In this document: positions 1 to 8,623 of the stretch, in pieces
Layout of the letters: every line of letters starts with the position of its first letter
How positions within the stretch are numbered: the stretch's first letter is position 1
NCBI GenBank assembly: GCA_020442425.1
Contig: JAGRKB010000010.1
Location: 16,873-80,872 of the forward strand
Direction of reading: 5' to 3'
DNA length: 64,000 nt
Source: Alphaproteobacteria bacterium
GTDB lineage: Bacteria; Pseudomonadota; Alphaproteobacteria; Micavibrionales; Micavibrionaceae
The notes under the pieces: model-generated
Told to the model about the DNA's origin: nothing
What the model saw: only the letters and a program-made list of their open reading frames with translations
The model's database searches: none
Translations under genes and position numbers: made by a program

Positions 1-2
1 AC

Positions 3-167
3 CGCCATGAAGAGCGCGTCGAAGAGGCCAAAGAGCGCCACGAGGAGCGTGTCGAAGAGGCTAAAGAGCGCCACGAGGAGCGTGTCGAAGAGGCTAAAGA
101 CCGTCATGAAGACCGTGTCGAAGAGGCCAAAGAGCGCCACGAAGACCGTGTCGAGGCCATAAAAGAA
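3..167 (+). repeat. 33-bp tandem repeat, five units, in frame
   Basis: Five consecutive 33-bp units encode the 11-residue repeat of the truncated coiled-coil gene. Units one to three are nearly identical; units four and five differ by Glu-to-Asp changes. Because 33 is a multiple of three, unit gain or loss would change protein length without breaking the frame. Confidence 0.85.
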
Positions 168-221
168 AAGCACCAGATGAAAATTCAGGATCGAAAAGAT
201 AAAATTTCAGCACACAGATAA
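3..221 (+). CDS. C-terminal fragment of a coiled-coil hendecad-repeat protein (5' truncated)
   Basis: An open frame runs in from the window edge and stops with TAA at 219-221, leaving 72 residues. The first 55 are five near-identical 11-residue units of the form RHEERVEEAKE, followed by a basic tail ending KISAHR. The units carry alternating acid and base pairs with Val/Ala in the core positions, the pattern of a long right-handed (hendecad) coiled coil. The start and any N-terminal domain lie outside the window. A strong terminator follows at 246-280, so this is the end of its transcription unit. Function cannot be named; a structural or spacer role is a guess from composition. Confidence 0.7.
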   Translation, partial: RHEERVEEAKERHEERVEEAKERHEERVEEAKDRHEDRVEEAKERHEDRVEAIKEKHQMKIQDRKDKISAHR

Positions 222-245
222 TTTTCTGATAAATCAATTAACTAG

Positions 246-280
246 AAAACACCCTTGTCGTGGATAATGGGTGTTTTTTA
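246..280 (+). terminator. Rho-independent terminator after the coiled-coil gene
   Basis: Inverted arms AAAACACCC (246-254) and GGGTGTTTT (269-277) are followed by a T run. It lies 25 bases after the stop of the repeat protein gene, on the right strand and distance to end it. Confidence 0.8.
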
Positions 281-340
281 ATTGCATAATTCGCCTTGAG
301 TGGCTAAAAATTAAAAAAAAGACCAAACAGGGGTAATTAA

Positions 341-1096
341 GTGTTTCATTCAACACCGAACGAAGATGATGATATTTCACCGGATGTCATCCCAATTAGA
401 ACCAGAGAATCTAATCGCCCTAAATTAAAGGGGAAGATGGAACAGATCGTTCACTATCAAAATGAAAATGACTTTCCTGAACTACACAGATGTTTCTCTC
501 AACTGTGGAAAGACTTGATACAAGATAGAATTAGTAGAAGAAATCTTTACAGAAATGAAGCCATACTTGCTCAAGAATTTATGATCTCGGTTATCGCTAA
601 ATTGAGTGAAACCCAACCTGAATTGGCAGAACATATAACCAACTCGATGTGGAGAGATTTTTCTGAAGACGCAAGGCGATATGAGGACTTGAAATCAACT
701 GCTTGCCAATCACAACTCATTGCCCAAGTCCGTCTTGCTCGTCAGAACCTTCAAAAAAGAGAACAGGCAATGTCAAAAATTCAGGAAACAATGCTTGTTC
801 TGGATAGAAGTGGTGATAATGAGCACTTCCAAACTCTCTTATTGGTGGCGGCAAGAGATTGGGGATTTATGTTCCACTCTTATGTTTCGCCCGTAGATAG
901 ACTGGGTCATGTAAGGGCCTTTAGAAACGCCGCAGGAAATTGTTTGGAATCTCCAACATTTTTGACATCATTTCTGGATCGTTTTATTGATGGGGCTGGG
1001 GAAGACGGTCGGGGAGGGAAGATAATTCTCACTGAACCAGAACTCAGAAGTCTAGGTGTTTCTGTATTGCCTCAAATGTCCGGAGGTCCGGCATAA
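341..1096 (+). CDS. Hypothetical protein, 251 aa, helical
   Basis: I do not recognise this protein. The frame starts with GTG at 341, with a purine-rich AGGGG about seven bases upstream; no in-frame ATG near the start is better placed. The product begins acidic (NEDDD near residues 7-11), then is largely charged helix (residues about 60-160, several Gln/Arg/Glu-rich stretches), with no signal peptide or membrane segment, so it is probably cytoplasmic. It sits alone behind a terminator and is followed by another unknown gene on the same strand, with which it may form a two-gene unit. Its AT-rich codons differ little from the rest of the left arm. Confidence is in the gene being real, not in any function. 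Confidence 0.6.
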   Translation: MFHSTPNEDDDISPDVIPIRTRESNRPKLKGKMEQIVHYQNENDFPELHRCFSQLWKDLIQDRISRRNLYRNEAILAQEFMISVIAKLSETQPELAEHITNSMWRDFSEDARRYEDLKSTACQSQLIAQVRLARQNLQKREQAMSKIQETMLVLDRSGDNEHFQTLLLVAARDWGFMFHSYVSPVDRLGHVRAFRNAAGNCLESPTFLTSFLDRFIDGAGEDGRGGKIILTEPELRSLGVSVLPQMSGGPA

Positions 1097-1214
1097 TCAT
1101 GCACTCATCCGGTACAGCATTTCCTAACTCTTCAAGGGCTGCAAATGAGGCAGAGCAATATTTTCGCATTCCTACCCCCAAAAGTTCCGCGAAGCCAGAC
1201 AATGTCCCGAATAT

Positions 1215-2525
1215 TTGGACGATAAAATTTTGGCGGGAAAGAATTGCATTCAGGCGTGGATAGAGCATCTGGGATTGGATGATACGACTGCCGCATCTTA
1301 TTTAGGAATTTCGAAAGCACAATTTCTGGCAACTCGCAAACATCCCGAAATGCCTTTTTCCTGTCTAACACCGGAAATGGTCATACGATTTTGCCGAAAT
1401 ATAAAAGTTCATCCGGCGCATCTGGGGTCATTAGTTCCGGACTATTGGAAGACAATGCCTCCCTATATTACGGCGGCCAATATTCTAATCGCCAATGACG
1501 TGTTTAACCAATATGGATCAAAAGACAGGGCATTGGCTCGCTATGCTCTGGATGTTGAACAACAAAGATTTACACGCTCCTTCAGAAATTGTGAAGAATT
1601 CTCAGTCCTTTCAAATGAACTTCTTGAATTAGATGCTTACGATTTAACCCTGATTTACAATGCAGCCAGCAAACAAGGTTCAACGCCACAATCAACGTTA
1701 TATCAGGGCGTGATGATGGCTCTTGATATCGCGTGTGAGGATAAATTCCATGCACAGAACGAAGAGAAAACTCGTAAAGAAGCGGCACTAGACGAAATAT
1801 CTTTTTGTTACGCTGATAGTTTTCTAAGAGCTGTCACCCTCATGGGTAAGTTATTTGTTCTTCCGGTAGAACAGGAAGGCCAGCACCAAGAGAGTCAAGG
1901 CATCAAGAAAAAAAAGACAATGAGTGGGGCAATCAATAGAATTCGTAATATGACATTGTTCCCCAGAATTCCGGAGCCGATAAAACAGCCATCGGCCAGT
2001 GCTGAATGGGCCGCAAGAAAGAGGGAAGAGGCCCAGTTGGTTTTTGAAGAGAAAAGACTTTCTCGAAGTAGAAGAGCGAGCGGACAGTTGCAAGACTTTG
2101 TACGAAAATCCGTTCAACAACTCTACTATGATGATTGTCTTATCGAGATCAGAAAATTTTTATCTCAAATGGGGCGTCAGGACTTGGCATGTAAAGTCAG
2201 GCTCGAACTAGTAAAGGATAGGGAAGCGCTCGTAGAATCTCTATTTGAGTCTTTTATGGCCTGCGCAGAATATCAAGACGCAGCAAAATCTTTGCAAGAT
2301 GATATAGGAAGACTGGAAAAGGCAATTGAAGAGACGGGATATTTTGTTAAACAAGAGCCAAGAGGCTACACAATCGATAGGCTGCATATCAATCGAATAA
2401 ATACTATACGAAGTCTCTTCGCCAATCATTTGCTGATTCATATGAGCGAGGGTCGCGCAGACCGCAGACAGTCTCAAAACACATGGTCATCCAAGCGCCC
2501 ACGCTCAAGACCATCTCCGTCATAG
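1215..2525 (+). CDS. Hypothetical protein with an HTH-like N-terminal segment, 436 aa
   Basis: Family not recognised. The start is uncertain: the frame opens at 1149 after a stop, and TTG at 1215 is the first plausible start in it. A different frame (ATG at 1099, 54 codons, preceded by CGGAGG) overlaps it, so a frameshift or translational coupling near 1200-1260 is possible. Residues about 12-36 (LGLDDTTAASYLGIS, then KAQFLATRK) look like a helix-turn-helix of the phage-repressor type. Residues about 200-270 are basic, and about 330-390 may form a coiled coil. No signal peptide is seen. Together with the gene at 341 it could be a small accessory unit; I infer a cytoplasmic, possibly DNA-binding protein with low certainty. 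Confidence 0.55.
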   Translation: MDDKILAGKNCIQAWIEHLGLDDTTAASYLGISKAQFLATRKHPEMPFSCLTPEMVIRFCRNIKVHPAHLGSLVPDYWKTMPPYITAANILIANDVFNQYGSKDRALARYALDVEQQRFTRSFRNCEEFSVLSNELLELDAYDLTLIYNAASKQGSTPQSTLYQGVMMALDIACEDKFHAQNEEKTRKEAALDEISFCYADSFLRAVTLMGKLFVLPVEQEGQHQESQGIKKKKTMSGAINRIRNMTLFPRIPEPIKQPSASAEWAARKREEAQLVFEEKRLSRSRRASGQLQDFVRKSVQQLYYDDCLIEIRKFLSQMGRQDLACKVRLELVKDREALVESLFESFMACAEYQDAAKSLQDDIGRLEKAIEETGYFVKQEPRGYTIDRLHINRINTIRSLFANHLLIHMSEGRADRRQSQNTWSSKRPRSRPSPS

Positions 2526-2546
2526 ACTATAAAATGAAAATAAATT

Positions 2547-3875
2547 CTAGCTGTCCAGCGTCAGAGCTGGAGGCTTCATATCGGCTGATGGTGTTTGCGA
2601 AGACGGTTTCGGAGCTTCTGCCAAAGCCGCTGCAGGATTTGTTAAATCTTTCCCGACAGTGGTCAGATTATTGACATAGATGTCTTTCAGATATCTGCTT
2701 GTCTCGACATGCCAAGCACTTTTAACTTGAGTACCCAATCGGGCAGCACGATCAACATTGAACTGATACCATTGTTTGAAGGTCAGATCTTTTGCTTCGA
2801 CACCAAGTTTTTCAGCTGCAAAATTCAAGGACCCTTGTCCTCCGTTATAGGCAACCAGAGCTAAACGTTGATCGCCATATTTGCGCGTCAGTTGTCCCAT
2901 CATCTGCGCAGCGGCACGAATGGATTTGATAGGATCATTAAAATCGGCTTGGGTTTCTAGTCCATATTTCCCGAGCTTGTCAGGCATCATTTGGGCAATG
3001 CCCCGCGCACCTTTATCGGATTTTGCAAGCGGATTAAAACTGGATTCTCGCCACAATTGGTTGGGAAACATATTTGGATCAAGGCCTTCTTTACGCGCTG
3101 CTTCTTGAGCGATAGCGACATAAGAAGCCACTTTCGAATCTTTTTGTATGAGAGCAACCAGTGACGGAGTCAAACCTACAGGGCCGGAATAATCAACCAT
3201 ACCTTCGTATTTCGACAGGTTGCGATCAATCATTTTACTTTGCGCCGTGGCAACATCGTAAGATTCCATACGCGAGGGATCAACCTTACCACCCTCAGCG
3301 GTTAGGAATTTTGCAATTGCTCCATCACCGATAAAGAAACGGTCATTATCATCGTCATTGTTTCCACGAACGCGCAAAACAATCAAAGAAGCCGTGCGCG
3401 CATCGGAGATATCAGCACGAGCAATATCATCAGCACTAACTTCACCCTTGGCTTCCAAATCTTTAGCAGAATAATATCGGTATGAGCTGCTACCGACCAA
3501 TCCCAATTCTTCGAGCATAGTACGAATGCTCTCGGCCAGATTATTCTGCCAAATAGCAGCAATTTGGCGTTCGGTTTTCTTTTGCTGGGCATCAGGGTCA
3601 TGGTCATCACCATCTTCTGACCCGCTGGCATGCATATGCTTCATCATATCATGAAAAGCTTTATTTCGAATGGAGTGCCCGTTATCAAAATAATCTTGGC
3701 CTGTATTACTAATCAGAACATGAGATTTAGCATCATGATCTTCCACCTCGTCATCAGCAACGGGGGAGGTCATCTCTAGCATCATTTTCTGGAAAGCAGT
3801 GTCGTGCTCGGAAGACAAAGCAGGCTTTGTCGAGCCATGTATTGTGTCGTCTTCTCTTTGATGATCTTTAATCAT
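2547..3875 (-). CDS. Lytic transglycosylase, SLT (GH23) domain, no signal peptide
   Basis: The C-terminal part (about residues 250-400) is a soluble lytic transglycosylase domain: catalytic Glu in WRESSFNP (about residue 277), then GARGIAQMMP and the AYNGG motif, the classical order of family GH23. Such enzymes cleave the MurNAc-GlcNAc bond of peptidoglycan, forming anhydro-muropeptides. The 250-residue N-terminal half is acidic, unrecognised, and carries two related segments (AFQKMMLEM and AFHDMMKHM). I prefer ATG at 3875 over the upstream GTG at 3881 because AGG lies seven bases before it. There is no signal peptide, unusual for a wall hydrolase; export by the flagellar type III route or another system is possible. 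FlgJ in this window lacks a muramidase domain, so this enzyme is a candidate for opening the wall for the rod. Confidence 0.85.
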   Translation of the reverse strand: MIKDHQREDDTIHGSTKPALSSEHDTAFQKMMLEMTSPVADDEVEDHDAKSHVLISNTGQDYFDNGHSIRNKAFHDMMKHMHASGSEDGDDHDPDAQQKKTERQIAAIWQNNLAESIRTMLEELGLVGSSSYRYYSAKDLEAKGEVSADDIARADISDARTASLIVLRVRGNNDDDNDRFFIGDGAIAKFLTAEGGKVDPSRMESYDVATAQSKMIDRNLSKYEGMVDYSGPVGLTPSLVALIQKDSKVASYVAIAQEAARKEGLDPNMFPNQLWRESSFNPLAKSDKGARGIAQMMPDKLGKYGLETQADFNDPIKSIRAAAQMMGQLTRKYGDQRLALVAYNGGQGSLNFAAEKLGVEAKDLTFKQWYQFNVDRAARLGTQVKSAWHVETSRYLKDIYVNNLTTVGKDLTNPAAALAEAPKPSSQTPSADMKPPALTLDS

Positions 3876-4054
3876 GCACACACCTGTTTTTCTTTAATTA
3901 GCCCTATCTTACCTGATTTGTGGTAGAAAAGTCAATATTTTCAGGGGATACATATATATGATCCTATATGTTGCAGGAGCCAAATTCCAAATATTATGAG
4001 AATAATGCCAAAGATTAAGTAATATCAAAGGGATAATAAAAAATCATTTCCATA

Positions 4055-4083
4055 TTGACTTGGTGGGCGTGGGTCGCTAAACA
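4055..4083 (+). promoter_or_regulatory. Sigma-70-like promoter for the 4114 gene
   Basis: TTGACT (4055-4060) and TAAACA (4078-4083) are separated by 17 bases and lie about 30 bases before the GTG start at 4114. This is a pattern match only. Confidence 0.45.
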
Positions 4084-4113
4084 AACGATACAAAGCTTAA
4101 AAGGGGAAAAAAC

Positions 4114-4620
4114 GTGCTCAGTACGATTCTTGTAACACATCATAAAGCAGAACAGCATCATGACGAAATGATGGGGGCTACCCATCACTTAGCTCAAGGG
4201 TTAAGTAAGCCAAGTTGGGAAGGATCAATCGCCACATTGGGAATAGGAGTGCTAGGATCTCTTTCTCTTGTTTTTTCCGGTGCAAATATGATGCAATCCA
4301 GCCCAATTCTCTCCCATTTTAATATGGTCTCGGGCGCGGCCTTGGGGGCAGGGATTGTGGCAGCATCGCTAACCACTGGCCTGTTCAAAGCAACCGGCCA
4401 ATGGGCGCAACAAGGTACTTTGGCGCACAAGGATAAAATTCTGGAGCAATGGAAAGAAAGATTCAACGCGCTTGGTGTGGCTCTTTATACCTGTGCAACA
4501 ATCATGACAATGGGCGAAGCGGCGCTTTTGACCAGAAATTATCTCCAAAAACAAAACATCGAAGTAAAAACAATAAGCAGAACAGAGGATCAACATGCCG
4601 CAGCACCAATTAGACGCTAG
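4114..4620 (+). CDS. Predicted membrane protein, 168 aa, unknown
   Basis: Starts with GTG at 4114, preceded by AAGGGG nine bases upstream. The first 35 residues are His-rich and polar (HHKAEQHHDEMMG), followed by three hydrophobic stretches: about residues 38-58 (small residues and GVLGSLSLVF), 70-92 (GAALGAGIVAASL) and 117-135 (YTCATIMTMGEAALL). The tail is basic. No family recognised. Its last 26 bases overlap the next gene (ATG at 4595), so the two are probably co-transcribed and translationally coupled. The His-rich N-terminus could bind metal, but nothing else supports that. Confidence 0.65.
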   Translation: MLSTILVTHHKAEQHHDEMMGATHHLAQGLSKPSWEGSIATLGIGVLGSLSLVFSGANMMQSSPILSHFNMVSGAALGAGIVAASLTTGLFKATGQWAQQGTLAHKDKILEQWKERFNALGVALYTCATIMTMGEAALLTRNYLQKQNIEVKTISRTEDQHAAAPIRR

Positions 4621-5479
4621 GAGAATCGACGATGTTTTTATTCCGGAGCCGATTGAAATTACAAACAGTGAATTTCGTGAAAGCTGTAGAATAAAATGTG
4701 CTCTAAGCCCTAACATGCCGCGTTTAAAAACAATTGCGGCAGTCGGAGTATACTGCGCCGAAATTGGTGGAAGCGACGTTGATAGTCAACGGTTAACAGC
4801 CGCTTTAACCTACTGTTTAAGGAGCGGTATTTTAATTGATCCTGATTTTGAAATTGATATCGTAAATTTCCGGGATCGGCGAAACTTTTTGACCGAAACG
4901 AGTTCTATTGATTTGGTCTTCATCTCTAACATTCTGAATAAAAGACTAAAGGGAACGTTCGATATAACTGCAGAAACTAACATGCCCGAAGGGACTAGTT
5001 TCCGTGCGTTTTATGGCTTTGGATTGAGTAAAGGGCACGGCATGTCGGATTGGGTCAAGCGCATTGAACAAAGCGGTGCAAAATTGGTCGTTACCTTTGG
5101 CGGATGTTTAGAGATTGGAACTCATGATCTTTCAGGATTTAATGGAGCACAACAAGTTCCATTAATTGAAACACCCGAAACGAGTTTCGGATTATATAAC
5201 GAAATTATAGCTCCGAAAAAAGATCAGCTTGGAGGATATCAATTTGAACCATTGGGAAGTCTAAAGGAGATTTATGGGGAGAGGGCAGAAGCCTATGATT
5301 TACCCATGCCATGGCTAGGGATTTCTGCTTCTCCGGATTACATCGAACAATTAAGCAAAGCCTTCGGGACAGAAACGGCACTGACTGAAATGTCACGTGT
5401 CATTAGAGCATGGCCTCATAAAACAGCAGGCAGGCAATTGTTCCTAAAAGCTGATACTAAACTTGCCCCACAGTTTTAA
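4595..5479 (+). CDS. Hypothetical soluble protein, 294 aa
   Basis: Begins inside the end of the preceding membrane-protein gene (26-base overlap), indicating an operon. No signal peptide or membrane segment. The middle of the protein looks like an alpha/beta fold: alternating hydrophobic strands such as LKTIAAVGVY (about 45-54), IDLVFISNIL (about 107-116) and AKLVVTFGGCLEIG (about 163-176), the last with a Gly-rich turn. It resembles no family I can name. Its 3' end overlaps the end of flhA on the opposite strand by 23 bases, so transcription converges here. Confidence 0.65.
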   Translation: MPQHQLDARRIDDVFIPEPIEITNSEFRESCRIKCALSPNMPRLKTIAAVGVYCAEIGGSDVDSQRLTAALTYCLRSGILIDPDFEIDIVNFRDRRNFLTETSSIDLVFISNILNKRLKGTFDITAETNMPEGTSFRAFYGFGLSKGHGMSDWVKRIEQSGAKLVVTFGGCLEIGTHDLSGFNGAQQVPLIETPETSFGLYNEIIAPKKDQLGGYQFEPLGSLKEIYGERAEAYDLPMPWLGISASPDYIEQLSKAFGTETALTEMSRVIRAWPHKTAGRQLFLKADTKLAPQF

Positions 5480-7613
5480 TTTTAGCTTTGGCATGAATTT
5501 CATTCTGTGACATCACAGAAGTCTGAGGACGGAAGCGTTCAATCACAGAGCGTACATAAGGGCGGATCAACGGAGAAGTGAGCAGCACAGGACTTTCTCC
5601 GGTCTGAGCAAATTTATCAAACACGGTTCGCACATCAATAATAAAGTCTTGTAACAGAGACGGCGCCATCGCCAATTGACGTTCCTCTCCACGCTCTCCG
5701 ATTAAGGACTCGGCAAACCCTTGCTCCCATTTCGGGGTGAGGGTTACAAGCGGAACGTGACCATGAACATTGATATTGCTCTCGCAAATCTGACGCGCCA
5801 GACGTGCACGAACATGCTCGGTAATCATCATGACATTTTTTGTATAGGTTGTGGCTTCGGCAACCCCTTCAAGAATAGTGGCGAGATCCCGAATAGAAAC
5901 CCGCTCATTCACAAGATTTTGTAAGACACGCTGCAATCCGCCGACAGAGATTTGGGACGGAATAACATCACTAACCAGTTTTTGGTAATCCTTCGGTAAT
6001 TCATCGAGCAAGCGTTGTGTTTCGGTATAGGACAACAAGTCTGCCATATTATCTTTAATGATCTCGGTAATGTGCGTCGTAATAACCGTCGCCGCATCAA
6101 CAACCGTATAGCCTTTGAAGTGGGCTTCCTCACGATAACGTTGATCAACCCACATAGCAGGAAGTCCAAAAGTTGGTTCAACCGTATTCTCTCCCGGAAG
6201 AGAGATAGGCTCACCCGTCGGGTCCATACACAGCAACATCCCCGGACGGACTTCACCGCGCCCCGCTTCAATCTCTTTAATCCGAACCGCATAACTTCCT
6301 GCCGGCAATTGCAAATTATCCTGAATACGAACACTGGGCAGAATATATCCCATCTCTTCAGCCAATTGACGACGCAGACCCTTGATCTGGTCAGGAAGTC
6401 TCACAGAATTTTCACTGCCCTGAACCAAAGGCAACAGCGCATACCCAAGCTCCAAACGAATAATATCAATCGCCAGAGATTTGGAAATCGGGTCTTCTTC
6501 AGGAAGGGCGGCTTGTGCCTGCGCATGCACGACCGCAGCTTCGGTTTCTTCACGAACGCGCTGCTGCTTGAAAGAAAAGTAGGAAACGCCCCCTGAAACA
6601 CAGGCCAACGCCAGAAACGGCAGCAAAGGCATACCGGGCATCAAACCAATAGTAAAAATCAAACCGGAGGCCATCGCCGTCGCCCGAGGATAACGCCCGA
6701 ATTGATCCATCAAAGCTTCATCGGCAGAAACTTCAACACCGGCCTTGGAAACCAGCAAGCCCGCAGCAACAGAAACAATCAGGGCAGGGATCTGGGAAAC
6801 CAGACCATCACCAATCGTCAACAGGGAATAGTTGTTCGCTGCTTCTGCCAAGCTCAAATCCTTGGCAGTCGTCCCGATAATAATACCGCCCAACAAATTG
6901 ATGAAGGTAACAAGCAAACCGGCAATCGCATCCCCGCGCACGAACTTCGCCGCACCATCCATGGCCCCGAAGAATGTACTTTCTTGTTGCAACTCCGAAC
7001 GTTTTCTCTTGGCCTCATCCTCTGTAATCAAGCCAGCCGATAAATCCGAGTCAATCGCCATTTGTTTACCGGGCATTGCATCCAAAGAAAATCGTGCAGC
7101 CACTTCGGCAATACGCCCCGAACCTTTGGTGATAACGATAAAGTTCACAATGACAAGAATGGCAAACACAATCCCGCCAACAACATAATTCCCTTGGATC
7201 ATAAAGACCCCGAACGCTTCAATGATCTTACCAGCAGCCTCGTGCCCCTGATCGCCATTCGACAAGATCAGACGGGTAGAGGCAAGGTTCAAACCCAAGC
7301 GCAAAGCTGTAGAAATCAGAAGAATTGTAGGGAAGGTTGAAAATTCAAGAGGCCGCTTGATAAAAAGCGTAATCATCAAAATCATCACCGAGAAAGTGAT
7401 TGAGACGGACAATCCCATATCCACCAGAGTAGGCGGCATCGGAACCAGCATAAACATCAGGATAATGATAATCCCGAGCGCCAAAGCCACATCACCGCGA
7501 AGAATACTCTTCATCGCTGATTTTCCTGAAATTCCCGAGACTGCTGGCGGATTGGCCATAGAGTTATGAGGTACCTGTTTGATTCTACTTATATCTTCAC
7601 ATTTTACCGACAT
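5457..7613 (-). CDS. flhA: Flagellar type III export gate protein FlhA
   Basis: FlhA forms the nonameric export gate of the flagellar type III apparatus and docks substrate-chaperone complexes with its cytoplasmic domain. The product has hydrophobic membrane segments over about residues 35-345, the conserved family signature RFSLDAMPGKQMAIDSDLSAG-like stretch between helices, and a cytoplasmic C-terminal half with TEHVRARLARQIC near the end. Length (718 residues from the upstream start, 700 from ATG at 7559) fits the family. The start is ambiguous: no strong ribosome site precedes either. It stands alone on the minus strand, convergent with the unknown gene at 4595 and divergent from a small-protein gene at 7769. 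Confidence 0.97.
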   Translation of the reverse strand: MSVKCEDISRIKQVPHNSMANPPAVSGISGKSAMKSILRGDVALALGIIIILMFMLVPMPPTLVDMGLSVSITFSVMILMITLFIKRPLEFSTFPTILLISTALRLGLNLASTRLILSNGDQGHEAAGKIIEAFGVFMIQGNYVVGGIVFAILVIVNFIVITKGSGRIAEVAARFSLDAMPGKQMAIDSDLSAGLITEDEAKRKRSELQQESTFFGAMDGAAKFVRGDAIAGLLVTFINLLGGIIIGTTAKDLSLAEAANNYSLLTIGDGLVSQIPALIVSVAAGLLVSKAGVEVSADEALMDQFGRYPRATAMASGLIFTIGLMPGMPLLPFLALACVSGGVSYFSFKQQRVREETEAAVVHAQAQAALPEEDPISKSLAIDIIRLELGYALLPLVQGSENSVRLPDQIKGLRRQLAEEMGYILPSVRIQDNLQLPAGSYAVRIKEIEAGRGEVRPGMLLCMDPTGEPISLPGENTVEPTFGLPAMWVDQRYREEAHFKGYTVVDAATVITTHITEIIKDNMADLLSYTETQRLLDELPKDYQKLVSDVIPSQISVGGLQRVLQNLVNERVSIRDLATILEGVAEATTYTKNVMMITEHVRARLARQICESNINVHGHVPLVTLTPKWEQGFAESLIGERGEERQLAMAPSLLQDFIIDVRTVFDKFAQTGESPVLLTSPLIRPYVRSVIERFRPQTSVMSQNEIHAKAKIKTVGQV

Positions 7614-7706
7614 TCACCACTTGGTTCAATGAAATAGGGTGCTCACACAAAAAGGAATTAAATCATTGACATAAGCCCGCATCTGGGTGCATAAGCTCAA
7701 ATATAT

Positions 7707-7739
7707 TTGACAAATATGTAAAACAGGGCCATATATAAC
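7707..7739 (+). promoter_or_regulatory. Sigma-70-like promoter for the 7769 gene
   Basis: A perfect TTGACA (7707-7712) is followed 17-19 bases later by a TATATA/TATAAC-type -10 within 7730-7739. A second TTGACA occurs at 7666-7671. The ATG is at 7769 with GGGAGG upstream. Confidence 0.55.
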
Positions 7740-7768
7740 TGCTGAAAATACAGCGGGAGGTAATCGCT

Positions 7769-7954
7769 ATGGATTTTTTGGATAAACCCAACCCAATTAA
7801 GATTGTGTTTCATACTGTGGCAATATCACTAGGGCTTTACGCATTCTCCCAATTGCCCGAAGACGAATATAGTGTTCAGAACAGTGCGCCTGAACAGAAA
7901 CAGAGTGCCCCTATGCCATCAACGCCCCCTCAATTTCAGCCTCTGCCAAGGTAA
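7769..7954 (+). CDS. Small single-pass membrane protein, 61 aa
   Basis: ATG at 7769 is preceded by a good ribosome site (GGGAGG, eight bases upstream) and a sigma-70-like promoter, so the gene is likely real despite its size. Residues about 11-27 form one hydrophobic segment, after which comes a polar Gln/Pro-rich tail (PEQKQSAPMPSTPPQFQPLP). The C-terminal tail would lie on one face of the inner membrane. The next gene begins six bases after its stop. Function unknown. Confidence 0.6.
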   Translation: MDFLDKPNPIKIVFHTVAISLGLYAFSQLPEDEYSVQNSAPEQKQSAPMPSTPPQFQPLPR

Positions 7955-7960
7955 TTGAGA

Positions 7961-8623
7961 ATGAAAACATCACTCTCAAAAATAAAAAGAAGAAAGAAAC
8001 ACCCTCGTGATAAATCAGCCTTTGTTGGTTTAAGAACCTCTCAATTATTAAAAGAAGAAAATGAATATAGCGAAGTACAAATTCCTCGAACGACCCGTAT
8101 GCTGGCTGATCGGAGAATTGCAGCTTTTATTACCGCAGTGATTACAGCACCTCTGGCCTCAATCGGCATCTACTTTGATCGCAGTGCAGATGATCCCAAT
8201 TTGAAACCTGAATGGGAGCGCACAGCAAGAGGCGTCTGTTCAATCAACGCCCCAAAAGTCATGGCCATCCCTATAACGGCTCAAGAATATAACGCAAGAG
8301 ACGAAGCTGTAAAACTTTGTTCACACACCTTTACTGAAGAAAAACTCGCAGAAATAAAAGGCCACAATAATACTGTGGCAAATATTTGGTACGGAGTATC
8401 TGGAGTCCCGGGAGCATTTAGTGCCTATTATTCATTAATGGCAGTATTCTCTGCTGTGGCACTTCGCCGACAAAAAAAAGAACTCAAAGCCGTAGTTGAA
8501 TGCATCCAAGAAAGATCAAAGATACTGGATATTGTAGAAAATGGGCCAAAAGAAACATTAGTAGACTTTAAATATCCGAATCCACCGTCTGGGATCAAAT
8601 TACTTAAGCCTCCGGAACGCTAA
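7961..8623 (+). CDS. Predicted two-helix membrane protein, 220 aa
   Basis: I choose ATG at 7961, six bases after the stop of the preceding small gene, over the TTG at 7955. The N-terminus is very basic (KIKRRKKHPRDK), consistent with a cytoplasmic start. Hydrophobic segments lie at about residues 50-69 (AAFITAVITAPLASIGIYF) and 145-170 (YGVSGVPGAFSAYYSLMAVF), flanking an approximately 75-residue loop with two cysteines. Family not recognised. Its last 20 bases overlap the end of flbD on the other strand. It probably forms an operon with the small membrane protein upstream. Confidence 0.6.
   Translation: MKTSLSKIKRRKKHPRDKSAFVGLRTSQLLKEENEYSEVQIPRTTRMLADRRIAAFITAVITAPLASIGIYFDRSADDPNLKPEWERTARGVCSINAPKVMAIPITAQEYNARDEAVKLCSHTFTEEKLAEIKGHNNTVANIWYGVSGVPGAFSAYYSLMAVFSAVALRRQKKELKAVVECIQERSKILDIVENGPKETLVDFKYPNPPSGIKLLKPPER

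Noticed and set aside
1099..1263. 54-codon frame with ATG 1099 and CGGAGG upstream
   Set aside because: Overlaps the 1215 gene in another frame and shows no recognisable product; kept only as a possible frameshift or coupling signal.
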